Of a stretch of 64,000 bases of DNA, positions 20,100 through 31,505 are shown piece by piece. Position 1 is the first letter of the stretch, and each line of letters starts with the position of its first letter. Source of the DNA: Turnera subulata (lineage: Eukaryota; Streptophyta; Magnoliopsida; Malpighiales; Passifloraceae). The notes beneath the pieces were generated by a model, which was not told the DNA's origin, did not search any database, and saw only the letters and a list, made by a program, of their open reading frames with translations. Location: positions 67,804 to 131,803 of the forward strand of contig JAKUCV010001081.1 of the NCBI GenBank assembly GCA_028386065.3. Direction: 5' to 3'. The position numbers and the translations under genes were made by a program.

Positions 20100-20829
20100 A
20101 ATTGATGTTGTGGATTGATGAGGGACTTCAAACTCCTCTTGATGGATCCCCAATGATTGGATCAGTTGAAAGACCTTCTGACACCTTCGATACTAGAAGT
20201 GGTTGCACTTCACTGGATGGAGGTTCTTGCTCAAGTGCATTTGTCTCATTAGGTGGACGGAATTTCAGCCCTACTGTCCTCTTGAATTCCTGTTTCCTAT
20301 TCTGTTGTACACTAAGGATTTTGAATTTCCACTTCTACAACATCTTTAGAATCATTAGTAGCAACAAATTCATCAAGGGCAACATGCAAAAATTCCTCTA
20401 CCATTAATGATCTCTTATTGTACACTCGATAGGCTTCACTCCTAGTTGAATAACCAAGACATATACCCTAATCAGATTTTGCATAGAATTTATCAAGTGC
20501 ATCCTTTGTATACAATATGAAGCAATTAGACCCAAAAACTTTAAAGTAACTAATGTTTGATTTTCTATCATTCCAAATCTCATAAGGGGTCTTTTCAAGT
20601 GTTGATCTTATGGACACTCTATTAAGAATATAGTACATGTTCAATCGTAATATCCTTGCCAACATTACCTATACCCAGAGCTTTGAATTTCGATTTGGCA
20701 CTGAAGATTCCCGATCCTCGGCTTGTTGAGTAGAGGGAAGTGAACATACCTGGGTCTCCATTCATGTGTCTTGAGCATCAACTATTGAGTATCCGTTCAT
20801 CCCTCTTTCCCTGTAGAATAACCAGGCTT
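20100..20829 (-). pseudogene. Ty1/copia pol remnant of copia X (protease and integrase C-terminal pieces)
   Basis: Read right to left: a protease block ILNS-stop-CSRHMNGD, the degraded form of LDSGCSRHMTGD (catalytic Asp to Asn, Gly to stop), then MFTSLYSTS and KFKALGIGNVGKDITIEHV. This jumps directly to integrase C-terminal sequence YILNRVSIRSTLEKTPYEIW, YFKVFGSNCFILYT and LGYSTRSEAYRVYNKRS. The integrase core (DDE) has therefore been deleted internally. It continues the gag at 31013-31505 once the Tekay insertion is removed. Dead. Confidence 0.8.
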
Positions 20830-20834
20830 TTGGT

Positions 20835-23800
20835 TGTGAAGGCCCGTATCCCAAATTAATAGAGTAAAGTCATAAATGAAAGAAATTTACCAAAAATACC
20901 CTTGAAAACCCGGGATACGTAAACAGGTGCCCCGGCACACAAATTTTCCATAGAAACTTATTAGTGCCGAGATGTCATAAATTGAGCGGAATAAACCGAC
21001 TCAACAAGCCATAAACCGACACGGCATCATGCCAAAATAATATCACAACTAATACTCCGGTAAATCGTCGATGAAGAAGTAAAACCATTTATGACATCTC
21101 AAAAAAATATCTCTTATGCAGGGGAAGATGAAATGGTATAAAAATCAAGAAAAAGAAAACACATGCATATGGGTCCTATGGATCCAATCGAGAGATGTTG
21201 CACAACTACCTGCTGAAGTATCCGCGTCTGAACTCCGAGTCGAAGATAAAGTGAGAACAACACGCTAACTAAGGTCTGAAAAACAACAGTGGCGATTGTG
21301 TGAGTCGCCTACTCAGTGAACATTAAAAGTCTATGTATACATGAAAGTGAAGTCATGCTCGTAGGGTGAGTAGTTCACGAGCACAAGTACAGCATACAAG
21401 CAATATCAGAATCACACACCAACACAAAAACATCTTATTGTGTTATTATCTTTATTATTTAGATTCAGTATTATTTATATTATGGGCCCTCTATTGTGAG
21501 TCAAGTCTCGGTACCGCATCTGATCAGATCCGGGTGTGAAACCCAAGTGTCGAACCTCAGAAGGGGTAGATTCTGAGGTCAAAAACCACCGATAAACCTC
21601 GAGTGGCCGCTAGCTTCCTGAGGGTGCGCTCAGACAGATCTAACTGGTGCAAGTCTTCCAGGGGTGCACCTACCTTCCCCTGGGATAACCATGCAAAACC
21701 GCATGATGTGACCCGAGGGTACCCAACCCTCCCTCGGGGCTACCAGTCGACTCCACAGTAGAAAATAGTATTTTATTCTTAGTTGTACTCTTACATTTCC
21801 ACTTGTAATACATTATGTTTTCCAAGGATGTGTGAATTTTATGTATTATTGTTTCATCCGGGCCTTCGGCCCATACCACACACTATCACCAAAACATAAT
21901 AACATGTTATATTCCATAACAATTATTTTTACCGAAATTATACATGTGAAAGCAATCAGGTGCACAATTTTAATCACCGCATGTAGCAAACAAGGCAAGT
22001 AAACAAACAAACCACACCAACATGCATTCACAAAACATATATAAAAGACTTGTAATGTCACCTCTAAAATGCAGATTATGACTTCTCCCCGAGTCTCAGT
22101 CCACATCTCCCGAGGTATCACCCGTGCTTGAATACCGGCACATAATATAATCACTAAACAAATTTTTGAAGAAATAGAACCGTACATGTACGCTAAAGGT
22201 ATATTCAAACCGAGTAACTCCCGACCCTAACTATCCGATTATAAAATTTCCGGGTCTAAGCTCAAAAGAATATTCTCTGATCGATGACTTCAAAGAGTAG
22301 GGACCTAAGGTTCACCGATCTAGTCCATAACGATTCTCGGGCCTAAAACCCACTAAGACCTTAAACAAGAATTCCGGGCCGAGGGCCCACTTCCTTAAGT
22401 CGACATTAATCGATTATGGATTTGGGCTTCGAGTCCGTTCTTAATGTCCGTAAATTAATTATCTGTGTTTTTCTTAAGTCCATATCTTAAGTCCATGAAA
22501 CGTTCTTAACTTTATAATGAGATTATTGGGCCCGGGCCCGGTTTTCCTAAGAATTGTTCTAAGGTCGTTCCCGAGCCCAAGAGATATCGGCCTAAAGTTC
22601 TATCCGTGTCGGTAGTTCTTCCCGGCCACACCCTCTAACTCCCCGTTCTCGGTAATCAATAAATTTACTTGATATTCAAAAGTGTATATTCATAAAAGAA
22701 TTCAATATTTACATACTAGGCGAAACCGAGACAAAACGAGAATAAATACCGTTTAAAAGTCGTAAAAGAGAAAGTACAGTCCGCCGGACAGAACCCGAGC
22801 CTTCGCCAAAAAATTTCCGAGCCCTCGCCAGATTCCGGTCAACTTCGCCGGGATTCCACCGGACGGCCAGAAACAAGACAACAACTCTGCCAGGACCCAA
22901 GAACAGCCAATTCAACAACAACAGCCCATAAACGTCAAACGAATAATAGAACCAAGGTGTCGGATTCTTACCGTGGAGGGAAGATATTGCGCAGAAACTC
23001 AACCCGTAGCAAGCCAAACTCTGCAGGTGCCTACACCGAACACCAACGCGGCCAACACAGCACACGTCTGACCACCACAACCCCGTCAACTATCATTCAC
23101 CAACAACAATACGCCAAAGCCGAACAAGGATGGAACAAACACAAGGTAGGTGGCGAGAGCTTACCCAAAATGGTGACGAAATCTTGCAGCGATGCCTCGT
23201 CGGATCCCGCGTCGAGCCTCCCCTCCGCCGTCTGCCATCCTCCCCAACAGTGACGGTGCGACTACCACAACCCCAACCTTGGCTCGAGTCCACGCGCCCG
23301 TCACTGTCCTCCTTCATTCTTCGATGCAACGACAGCGCAACGGCAAATTGGGGATGGTGGCGGCGATGTTAAACCGAGGGAAAAGAAACGATGAAAGGAT
23401 GGTGTGGGTGTCGGCGAGAGTGAGGGGCAGAAGAGGTGGTTTTGGTACCCAAATCGCAAGAGAAGAAGGGAAGAGCTAAGAATGGAAAAGAGGGAGCAGG
23501 CCTGGGGTTGATGACCGTTGATGGCATTAGTGGAGGCAAGAGCCGTTGTGGGAGACAGGGACTGTTGGAGCTGCGGCAGAAAAGGAGAAGAGAAAACAGG
23601 AGAAGGAAGGAAGAAAAGAAGGAAAGAAAAAGAAAGGAAGAGGAGGGCGCGTAGGGCACCCAGCCGGCCAAGCGACGACACGTCGTTTGGTTGGCTCGGT
23701 CAACGCGCCTAGGTTGACCCTCCCATAAGATTTGTTTTTTCCCAAAACGACGTAGTTTTATCTAAAACTACGGTAAACCTTGTGTTTCATCCTGAAACGC

Positions 23801-23942
23801 GTTTTATGTCTAACAAAGCTCAAAAGCGACATATTACCACTTATAATTAATAAATCCAATGGAAAATAAATTAATTTTATTTCCATTACCGAAATCCGGG
23901 AATTAAAAAAAATTGGAAAAAAAAATAAATCGGGGAGTTATA
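20835..23942 (-). repeat. LARD-3 left LTR (3' LTR)
   Basis: 3108 bp, highly similar to 27718-30841. GC-rich centre and a 70-bp purine-only stretch at about 23575-23650. Several overlapping reading frames at 23000-23700 are by-products of composition. Confidence 0.88.
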
Positions 23943-23980
23943 GTTCTACCCACCTTAAAAAAATTTCGTCCTCGAAATTC
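23943..23980 (-). other. Polypurine tract and Tekay 3' signature
   Basis: The minus strand reads GAATTTCGAGGACGAAATT followed by a T-run, AAGGTGGGTAG and the LTR start. It matches the conserved motif preceding the 3' LTR of Tekay/Del elements and fixes lineage and orientation. Confidence 0.75.
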
Positions 23981-24076
23981 AGTCGTCATATCCGCAGGTC
24001 CTACCATGGTAAACTTCTGGTATACTCTGAACCAACACGAGATGCCATTTTTACCCCTATGCGATATCTCATCCTC

Positions 24077-24084
24077 TATAAAAA
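24077..24084 (+). promoter_or_regulatory. TATA box of ORF-A (LARD-3)
   Basis: CTCTATAAAAACAG, 42 bp upstream of the ORF-A ATG. The start codon lies in the context agagccatgg, a good plant initiation context. Confidence 0.55.
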
Positions 24085-24118
24085 CAGAACCTTATGACTG
24101 GAAAACTCACACAGAGCC

Positions 24119-24496
24119 ATGGACTCTCCATTCCGATCTCGAACCACCTCAGACTTCGAGAACAACAGCTATATCGGCGGCACTGCTTTCCCGTCAAGCT
24201 CCGATGAAGAACCTCCCAAGAAGCGGTTCAAGGCAAACATCATCGGTCTAAAAGAGCACATGGTCGTCTCCAGCGGACGACGAAAGAAGCGTGCCAACAA
24301 GAAAGCTGAGGATAGGAAGGGCAAGGCAACTGCTGAAAGCAGCACTCCACTGCAGACACTGACGCAACTGAACACTTCACTGAAGAAGGTCAGCTCGGCG
24401 GTGATGCAGATAGAACTGGCGTGTGCGGAACTCTTCCCTCACATGAAGAACATACAGAAGCTTGAAAAAAATCTTGAGAAGCAAGTGACTCTTTAG
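24119..24496 (+). CDS. ORF-A copy 1: small basic protein with helical C-terminus
   Basis: 125 aa. I do not recognise the family. Features: conserved start MDSPFRSRTTSDFE; Ser/acidic stretch SSSDEE; basic clusters PPKKRFK and GRRKKRANKK that look like nuclear localisation signals; C-terminal block SSTPLQTLTQLN, KKVSSAVMQIELAC and LEKNLEKQVTL with heptad-like spacing, suggesting a coiled coil. The only other copy (53317) has the same layout in a copia-type LARD. It lies 0.86 kb upstream of ORF-B on the same strand, with its own TATA box and AATAAA (near 24533). A nuclear nucleic-acid-binding or oligomerising role is inference. Confidence 0.65.
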   Translation: MDSPFRSRTTSDFENNSYIGGTAFPSSSDEEPPKKRFKANIIGLKEHMVVSSGRRKKRANKKAEDRKGKATAESSTPLQTLTQLNTSLKKVSSAVMQIELACAELFPHMKNIQKLEKNLEKQVTL

Positions 24497-25236
24497 AGTA
24501 CTTCTTCTATGTTGTAAACCGTTATGAAATCAATAAAATAAGCTTTCTTTGTAAATCAAAACTCTTATGTTACGAAATCTCATGTTTAACAGAAAATCAA
24601 AGCATCTCAAAGCAGATTAAAAATCAACAATAAGAATATAAATCAAACATAAAGCAATTAAAGAATAAAACTCGTTTAACAAATTCAAAACATAAAGAAA
24701 TTAAAACGAAAGCATGTTTCCATGCTCGGCGCTCTAGATCGATCGTAAACATCCTCGATCCCGAGAAACGTAATGTACATAGCTAACGGTGACGTTGGTT
24801 TCCCTCGTGGAAAAGACGTCCGTTAACTCGCAAGGCGATGATAACGGGAACGTCCTGTGTCCCTCGAAAGAAACGTTATCCACTTGTCCACCAATTCTGC
24901 ATGAGCCAAAAAATGTCTGTCCAGTCTCGTATCCCTCCACGACGTCCGAACGGGTGTGAGCTTGTCGCACATGCACTCTACTTGAGGTATGGTCCCATCG
25001 GTCTAGCCATAACGGTTACGAATGCATGTGATAAAAGATGCAGGAAAAAGTCTTAAAGAGAATAAAATAATGTAGCCAAGGAGATAGAAAATTGTAAGAT
25101 GGAAAAGGGCTGATAAACACTGGCATTTATAGCCCGAAAAACGTATAAAGTGTCGAAGCAATAAGTGAAGCAACGACAAAATTTTCAGAAAGCAAATCTT
25201 GAAAATCAAAAACAGTAATCACGCTCCCCATAAGAA

Positions 25237-25244
25237 TATAAAAG
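25237..25244 (+). promoter_or_regulatory. TATA box of ORF-B copy 2
   Basis: GAATATAAAAGACAG, 117 bp upstream of the ATG, followed by an A-rich untranslated leader like those of the other two copies. Confidence 0.6.
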
Positions 25245-25353
25245 ACAGTGCGGTGAGAAGCAAATCCTCAAAAGCATCTTAAAGCAAACAAATGCTCAGG
25301 CAAAGAAACCTCAAAACTCAGGAAAAACAAAACACCAACATGTCTAAAACACA

Positions 25354-26037
25354 ATGCCTGCTCCATCATCCGTCTTCTTCGTCGAAGGTGCCAACCTAGG
25401 CAGAAGAAACCGACTTACCTACAGCATGATCAACGAGCATCCAGAGGAACTTCCGAACGAGCTCGGCAGAATGCCCCGACTGGTCTTCGTCGACGAACTC
25501 TACTCCTCTAGATTCTTCGTCACTCCCATGGAAGAGACATTCTTCCTAGAGGACCATGGCAACCTGAGGACCTCCTTCTATGCCTCGGCCAACTCCGTCA
25601 TGTTTTTCATCTCTGAAAGACTTCAGGAGTTCAACCTAGAGTCAACTCGCCACTTCCTGGACCAAGGCACCTACTACCAGCTCTCGATGACTGCCCAGAG
25701 CATGGCCAGAGTAACTCGTCTACCTCCAACTTGGCCAAAGGCCCGACTACTGGTGTGGAACTGCAGAGGAGTCGTTAGGTGTTCCCAGGAGTTCTCGCGT
25801 ACCCTAAGGGACCTGAAGAACCAGTACAGGCCAAACATGGTTCTTCTCACGGAGACCCAATGGCAACCTGAAGACGATCACGGTCTCATCCCACTTCGGT
25901 TCCCTCAAGCAAACCAGTTCGAGCTTCCCGGCCAGAACAACGCAGGCGGAATGTGGTTCTCGTAGAGCGACAGTATCCAAGTCAACATCAACAATGACCC
26001 CAACAGCTTCAGGGTCAACGTCGTTCCAAGGCGATGA
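25354..26037 (+). pseudogene. ORF-B copy 2, one premature stop
   Basis: 227 codons in register with the other copies. Starts MPAPSSVFFVEGANLGRRN; contains VFVDELYSSRFFVTPMEE, LLVWNCRGVVRC, LRDLKNQYRPNMVLLTETQ and NNAGGMWFS. A TAG at 25963-25965 replaces the Trp present in copy 1 (TGG to TAG); reading continues in frame to TGA at 26035-26037. Codon choice is more GC-rich than in copy 1. Without the stop, the protein would have the same novel domain and truncated LINE-like endonuclease start. The truncated 203-aa product could still contain the whole N-terminal domain. Confidence 0.75.
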
Positions 26038-26284
26038 ATGTACCTTCTTTTTAAAAAAAAAATGTCAAAGTAATATTGATGTTTGAAGTAATAATATTAG
26101 TATTATTAATAATATTTATGTTTCCGCTTATTTATGGCATGCATTTCCACTTGTATGAATGTTCCACTAAACTATTATTGACAGCGTTCCACTCTCATTA
26201 AAAAAAAATTGTCCTCGAAATTTACATAATAATAATAATAAAAGAAAAAACAAAACAAAACAAAGTGAAACCTCTAGAGACATC

Positions 26285-27575
26285 TCATTCCTCTGGGGTG
26301 TCGGTAGCTTCCTCCTGAGTGATAGAGTACACCCTAGGAGTTGCAGCAGATCGAGTAGCACCTCCGGGGCTCGGAGCTCCAGAACTCCCACGACTTCCTC
26401 CCTAGTGTCCACCACCCTTGTTCGGACCAGAAGGAACCGTACCACTAGCCACGGAGTTCTTTACGGTATATTGGGACCCACTACCATCACTTTCTCGAAT
26501 CCTTTTGTAACACTCCGACTTGTTGTGTCCCTGCTTCCGGCAATACCAACATATAATAAGAGGTCTTGTCCAAGGACCCCGCCCCTGAGATCCAATCTAA
26601 TAAGACCTTCCACCCGATGACTTGCCCGGTCCACCTTGATAATTCTGTCCTCGGGACTTCTTCGAACCCTGGTAGGAAGAACCCTGTCGACTCATGTAAC
26701 TTGCATCACCAGAATCAGAATGTTGCCTTTTTTGTCCAGAAACTGTTGACTGTTTCCTCTGCTCAACTGCCCGAGCCTCCTGCCCGATCAACTGAATCCT
26801 CTCAGCATCAAAAGCAGCCTCACAAACTGCCTCCCAAGTCCGGTGTCTCCCACCAGCCACTACTATTGCCAACTTGCGGCGCTAAGCGTCAACAAACCGC
26901 CTACACTAGGTGACCTCGGGCACAAACTCCTTGGCGTAAGAGAGGAGGATACAGAACCGGATCCTGAATGTGGAAACCGACTCATCGGGCCCCTGTTTCA
27001 CCTCAAGAAACTGCTTTTTCTGGTCCTCCAAGAAACCAACGGTAAGGAACTCCTTGCAGAATTTATCCTTGAAGTCTGCCCATGGCATCACCACTGGTCT
27101 AGGTAGGTTCGCAACAAGTCCCTGCCACCAAGTCAATGCGTAACCCGTGAACTTGTGTGCCGCAAATCGGGCCCAGTGCTCAGGTGTATAGATGAATTTC
27201 TCCAAAACATTCTCCACCTGGCGAAACCAATCATCAGCCACCCTTGCGATGATTCTCTCTCCCGAGAACATCTCAACTGCTGTCTTATCCATGTGCTTAT
27301 AACCACTCTCCATACCGCCTACCACAGGTGCTACAACATCTCAACTGCTGTTGCTGATGAAACTGTTAGAACTGCTGCCACTGCAGGAAAGCCTGAAACT
27401 GTTGTTGTATCACCGCATCCATACCAGGAGGTACTAATGGCACTGCATTTTGTGCTCCTGCTGCACCTGCATTTCCTTGACCATCAGGGACTTGCATCAC
27501 CGACACTGAGTCGGAAATATGGCTTGGGTGTTCATCCTGCCCATCAGCATTGTGCCGGTCTTGCGTTGGGTCCAT
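26285..27575 (-). pseudogene. Ty3/gypsy (Tekay-type) gag, frameshifted
   Basis: Starts MDPTQDRHNADGQDEHPSH, with a Gln-rich segment FQAFLQWQQF, then after a stop and frame change the capsid domain FSGERIIARVADDWFRQVEN, LTWWQGLVANLP, WADFKDKFCKEF and FLEVKQGPDESVSTFRIRF. Next come CEAAFDAERIQLIGQEAR, a Ser/Gly/Gln-rich linker, the zinc knuckle CWYCRKQGHNKSEC and the typical end RVYSITQEEA before a stop. Protease, RT and integrase do not follow. Gag would encapsidate RNA of this and related elements; frameshifts near 27330 and 26890 make it inactive as read. Confidence 0.82.
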
Positions 27576-27705
27576 AGTAACGCCTATATGAATGCGAAAT
27601 ATGTCAAAACACTTTTGAGTTTCAAAATAGGAAGCCGACTTTAACACGTAAATCACTTGTAATTTAAAGATACATCTCTTTTTAAGCCAAGGTTCTGAAG
27701 TCCGC

Positions 27706-27717
27706 TCCGCTACCAAC
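27706..27717 (-). other. LARD-3 primer binding site (initiator Met tRNA type)
   Basis: The minus strand reads GTTGGTAGCGGAGCGG directly after the LTR end CCTTCACA, comparable to TGGTATCAGAGC. The copia-type LARD-1 has nearly the same PBS. Confidence 0.75.
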
Positions 27718-30700
27718 TGTGAAGGCCCGTATCTCAAATTAATAGAGCAAAGTCATAAATGAAAGAAATTTACCAAAAATACCCTTGAAAACCCGGGATA
27801 CGTAAACAGGTGCCTCGGCACACAAATTTTCCATAGAAACTTATTAGTACCGAGATGTCATAAAATGAGCGGAATAAACCGACTCAACAAGCCATAAACC
27901 AACACGGCATCACTCCGAAATAATATCACAATTAATACTCCGGTAAATCGTCGATGAAAAAGAAAAACCATTTATGACTTCTCAAAAAAATAACTCTTAA
28001 GCAGCGGAAGATGAAATGGCATAAAAATCAAGATAAAGAAAACACATGCATATGGGCCCTATGGATCCAATCGAGAGATGATGCACAACTACCTGCTGAA
28101 GTATCCGCGTCTGAACTCCGAATCGAAGATAAAGTGAGAACAGCACGCTAACTAAGGTCTGAAAAACAACGGTGGCGATTATGTGAGTCACCTACTCAGT
28201 GAACATTAAAAGTCTATGTATACATGAAAGTGAAGTCATGCTCGTAGGATGAGTAGTTCACGAGCACAAGTACAGCATACAAGCAATATCAAAATCACAC
28301 ACCAACACATAAACATCTTATTGTGTTATTGTCTTTATTATTTAGATTCAGTGCATTTTATTATTATTTACATTATGGGCCCTCTACTGTGAGTCAAGTC
28401 TCGGTAGCGCATCTGATCAGATCCGAGTGTGAAACCGAAGTGTCGAACCTCAGAAGGGGTAGATTCTAAGGTCAAAAACCACCGATAAACCTCGAGTGGC
28501 CGCTAGCTTCCTGAGGGTGCACTCAGACACACCTAACTGGTGCAAGTCTTCCAGGGGTGCACCTAGCTTCCCCTGGGATAACCATGCAAAACCGCACATT
28601 GTGACCCGAGGGTACCCAACCCTCCCTCGGGGCTACCAGTCGACTCCACAGTAGAAATTAGTATTTTATTCTTAGTTATACTCTTACATTTTCATTTGTA
28701 ATACAATATGTTTTCTAGGGATGTGTGAATTTTATGTATTATTGTTTCATCCGGGCCTTCGGCCCATACCACACACTATCACCAAAACATAATAACATGT
28801 TATATTCCATAACAATTATTTTTACCGAAATTAGACATGTGAAAGCAATCAGGTGCACAATTCTAATCACCGCATGTAGCAAACAAGGCAAGTAAACAAA
28901 CAAACCACACCAACATGCATTCACAAAACATATATAAAAGACTTGTGATGTCACCTTCAAAATGCAGATTATGACTTCTCCTCGAGTCTGAGTCCACAGC
29001 TCCCGAGGTATCACCCGTGCATGAATACCGACAAATAATATAATCACTAAACAAACTATTGAAGAAATAGAACCGTACATGTACGCTAAAGGTATATTCA
29101 AACCGAGTAACACCCGACCCTAACTATCCGATTATAAGATTTCTGGGTCTAAGCTCAAAAGGATATTCTCTGATCGATGACTTCAAAGAGTAGGGACCTA
29201 AGGTTCACCGATCTAGTCCATAACGATTCCCGGGCCTAAAGCCCACTAAGACCTTAAACATGAATTCCGGGCCGAGGGCCCACTTCCTTAAGTCTACATT
29301 AATCGATTATGGATTTGGGCTTCGAGTCCGTTCTTAATGTCCGTAAATTAATTATCTGTGTTTAGGCCTTAAGTCCATATCTTAAGTCCGTGAAACGTTC
29401 TTAACTTTATAATGAGATTATTGGGCCCGGGCCCGGTTTTCCTAAGAACTGTTCTAAGGTCATTCCCGAGCTCATGAGTTATCAGCCTAAAGTTCTATCC
29501 GTGTCGGTAGTTCTTCCCGGCCACACACTCTAACTCCCTGTTCTCGATAATCTATAAATTTACTTGATATTCAAAAGTGTATATTCATAAAAGAATTCAG
29601 CATTTACATACTAGGCGAAACCGAGACAAAATGAGAATAAATACCGTTTAAAAGTTGTAAAAGAGAAACTACAGTCTGCCGGACAGAACCCGACCCTTCG
29701 CCGGAAAATTCCCAAGCCCTTGCCGGATGCCGGTCAACTTCGCCGAGATTCCACCGGACTGCCAGACACAGGACAAAAACTCTGCCAGGACCAAAGAACA
29801 TCCAATTCAACAACAACAGCCCATAAACGTCAAACGAACAATAGAACCAAGGTGTCGGATTCTTACCGGGGAGGGAAGATATTGCGCAGAAACTTAACCC
29901 GTAGCAAGCCAAACTCTACAGGTGCCTACACCGAACACCAACGCGGCCAACACAGCACACATTCGGCCACCACAACCCCGTCAACTGTCATTCACCAATA
30001 GCAATACGCCAAAGCCGAACAAGGATGGAACAAACACAAGGGAGGTGGTGAGAGCTTACCCAAAATGGTGACGAAATCTTGCAGCAATGCCTCGTCGGAT
30101 CCCGCGTCGAGCCTTCCCTCTGCCGTCTGCCTTCCTCCCCAACAGCGACAGTGCGACTACCACGACCCCAACCTTGGCTCGATTCCACGCGCCCGTCACT
30201 GTCCTCCTTCCTTCTTCGATGCAAAGATGGCGCGACGGCAAATTGGGGATGGTGGCGGCGATGTTAAACCGAGGCAAAAGAAACGATGAAAGGATGGTGT
30301 GGGTGTCGGCGAGAGGGAGAGGCAGAAGAGGTGGTTTTGGTACCCAAATCGCAAGAGAAGAAGGGAAGAGCTAAGAATGGAAAAGAGGGAGCAGGCCTGG
30401 GGTTGATGACCGTTGATGGCGTTAGTGGAGGCAAGAGCCGTTGTGGGAGACAGGGACTGTTGGAGCTGCGGCGGAAAAGGAGAAGAGAAAACAGGAGAAG
30501 GAAGGAAAAAAAGAAGGAAAGAAAAAGAAAGGAAGAGGAGGGCGCGTAGGGCACCCAGCCGGCCAAGCGACGACACGTCGTTTGGTTGGCTCGGTCAACG
30601 CGCCTAGGTTGACCCTCCCATAAGAATTTTTTTTTCCAAAACGACGTAGTTTTATCTAAAACTGCGGTAAACCTTTTGTTTCATCCCGAAATGCGTTTTA

Positions 30701-30841
30701 TGTCTAACAAAGCTCAAAAGCAACATATTACCACTTATAATTAATAAAACCAATGGAAAATAAATTAATTTTATTTCCATTACCGAAATCCGGGAATTTA
30801 AAAAAAAATCGAAAAAAATAAAAATAAATCGGGGCGTTATA
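27718..30841 (-). repeat. LARD-3 right LTR (5' LTR)
   Basis: 3124 bp, begins TGTGAAGGCCCG and ends GGGGCGTTATA. Same structure as the left LTR including the purine-rich stretch (about 30470-30540). Confidence 0.88.
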
Positions 30842-31007
30842 GTTTGCAGATGAATTGGTGAAGGTGCTCTCCTTCAGGAGGATAAAAAGCATCACGTCCC
30901 GAGTTCGAATCCCTAGTGCTGCAGCATGGTGAAGGATTTAATCGGGCGGAGGGAGTGATGTAACAATACCTGGATTTGGTGGGTCCCTCAGGGGGAGGGC
31001 CTTCACA
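30842..31007 (+). repeat. 166-bp SINE-like tail ending in an inverted LTR terminus
   Basis: Lies between the right LTR and the TSD. It contains tRNA-type Pol III promoter boxes: A box TGGTGAAGGTG at 30856-30866 (fits TRGYNNAGNNG) and B box GTTCGAATC at 30903-30911, 37 bp apart, as in tRNA-derived SINEs. Its last 11 bp, GGGCCTTCACA, are the exact reverse complement of the LARD-3 LTR start, followed directly by the TSD TTGGT. I do not recognise the SINE family, and no A/T tail is visible. Confidence 0.6.
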
Positions 31008-31012
31008 TTGGT

Positions 31013-31505
31013 ACCCACACAAGCTTGGGTCCTAGAAGATTAGTTTTGGTATCTTTAGGTACCCACATGAATTTAATTGGACAATTTTTCTTCCTAAATA
31101 TGCAATTCTTTATGACATGCCCAACTCGATCACAGAAATGACAAGTAATATGATTTTGATGGCTCTCACCAGATTTAACAAAACTTTTTCTATGTGATGA
31201 AGTTCTTCTAGGATTATAATGAGCATGATTATGTACTCTCTTTGTGAGTTACCCCCAAGGCTTATCTTTTGATGTTTATGTCTTTACTGTCCAAGAATCA
31301 ATTCTAGCCCTTTGCTTCCACACTCAAATTTCTTTAGCATGCCATTTAGACGTTCTACAAGCTTCGTTAGCCTGCTATTCTCTTTTAAAACCTTATCATC
31401 CTGTTCTTGGTTAGCAAAGATTTTCTTCTCAAGTTCACTTTATGCACTAGCCAAAGCATCCTTGCTCGTTCTGGCATCAACAAGGCCAGATGAACGAGAA
31501 ATCTG
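31013..31505 (-). pseudogene. Copia X gag, C-terminal part
   Basis: Continuation of the gag at 39584-40780 after removal of copia Y: the uninterrupted reading EQISRSSGLVDARTSKDALAS crosses the ATCTG target site. Coiled coil (KENSRLTKLVERLNGML), KFECGSKGLELILGQ, the zinc knuckle CHFCDRVGHVIKNC and the gag end FMWVPKDTK...GPKLVWVP follow. Several stops. The next part of the element lies beyond LARD-3 at 20829. Confidence 0.8.

Larger units (their letters stand above)
20835..31007 (-). mobile_element. LARD-3: non-autonomous Tekay/Del-type Ty3/gypsy element with ORF-A, ORF-B and a chimeric tail
   Basis: 10.2 kb, inserted between gag and protease of copia X with the TSD TTGGT (20830-20834 and 31008-31012). 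Two 3.1-kb LTRs start TGTGAAGGCCCG on the plus strand and end GTTATA. On the minus strand the order is LTR, Met-type PBS, gag, then no pol, and finally TTTCGAGGACGAAATTT next to the LTR, the signature at the 3' end of Tekay/Del internal regions. ORF-A and ORF-B lie on the opposite strand. Between the right LTR and the TSD are 166 bp that do not belong to the LTR (separate entry). Confidence 0.85.

Noticed and set aside
23192..23745. Overlapping ORFs on both strands in the LARD-3 LTRs (again at 30056-30623)
   Set aside because: They lie in a GC- and purine-rich LTR segment, overlap in up to five frames and show no domain.
30842..31007. A functional tRNA gene
   Set aside because: A and B boxes are present but no cloverleaf with a plausible anticodon arm and acceptor stem could be drawn; SINE-like is the safer reading.
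20835..31007. ORF-A/ORF-B encoding the protein that binds AACATCGATGTT
   Set aside because: Attractive because LARD-1 and LARD-2 have both, but I found no palindrome array in LARD-3, which carries both ORFs. The link is not supported by this window.
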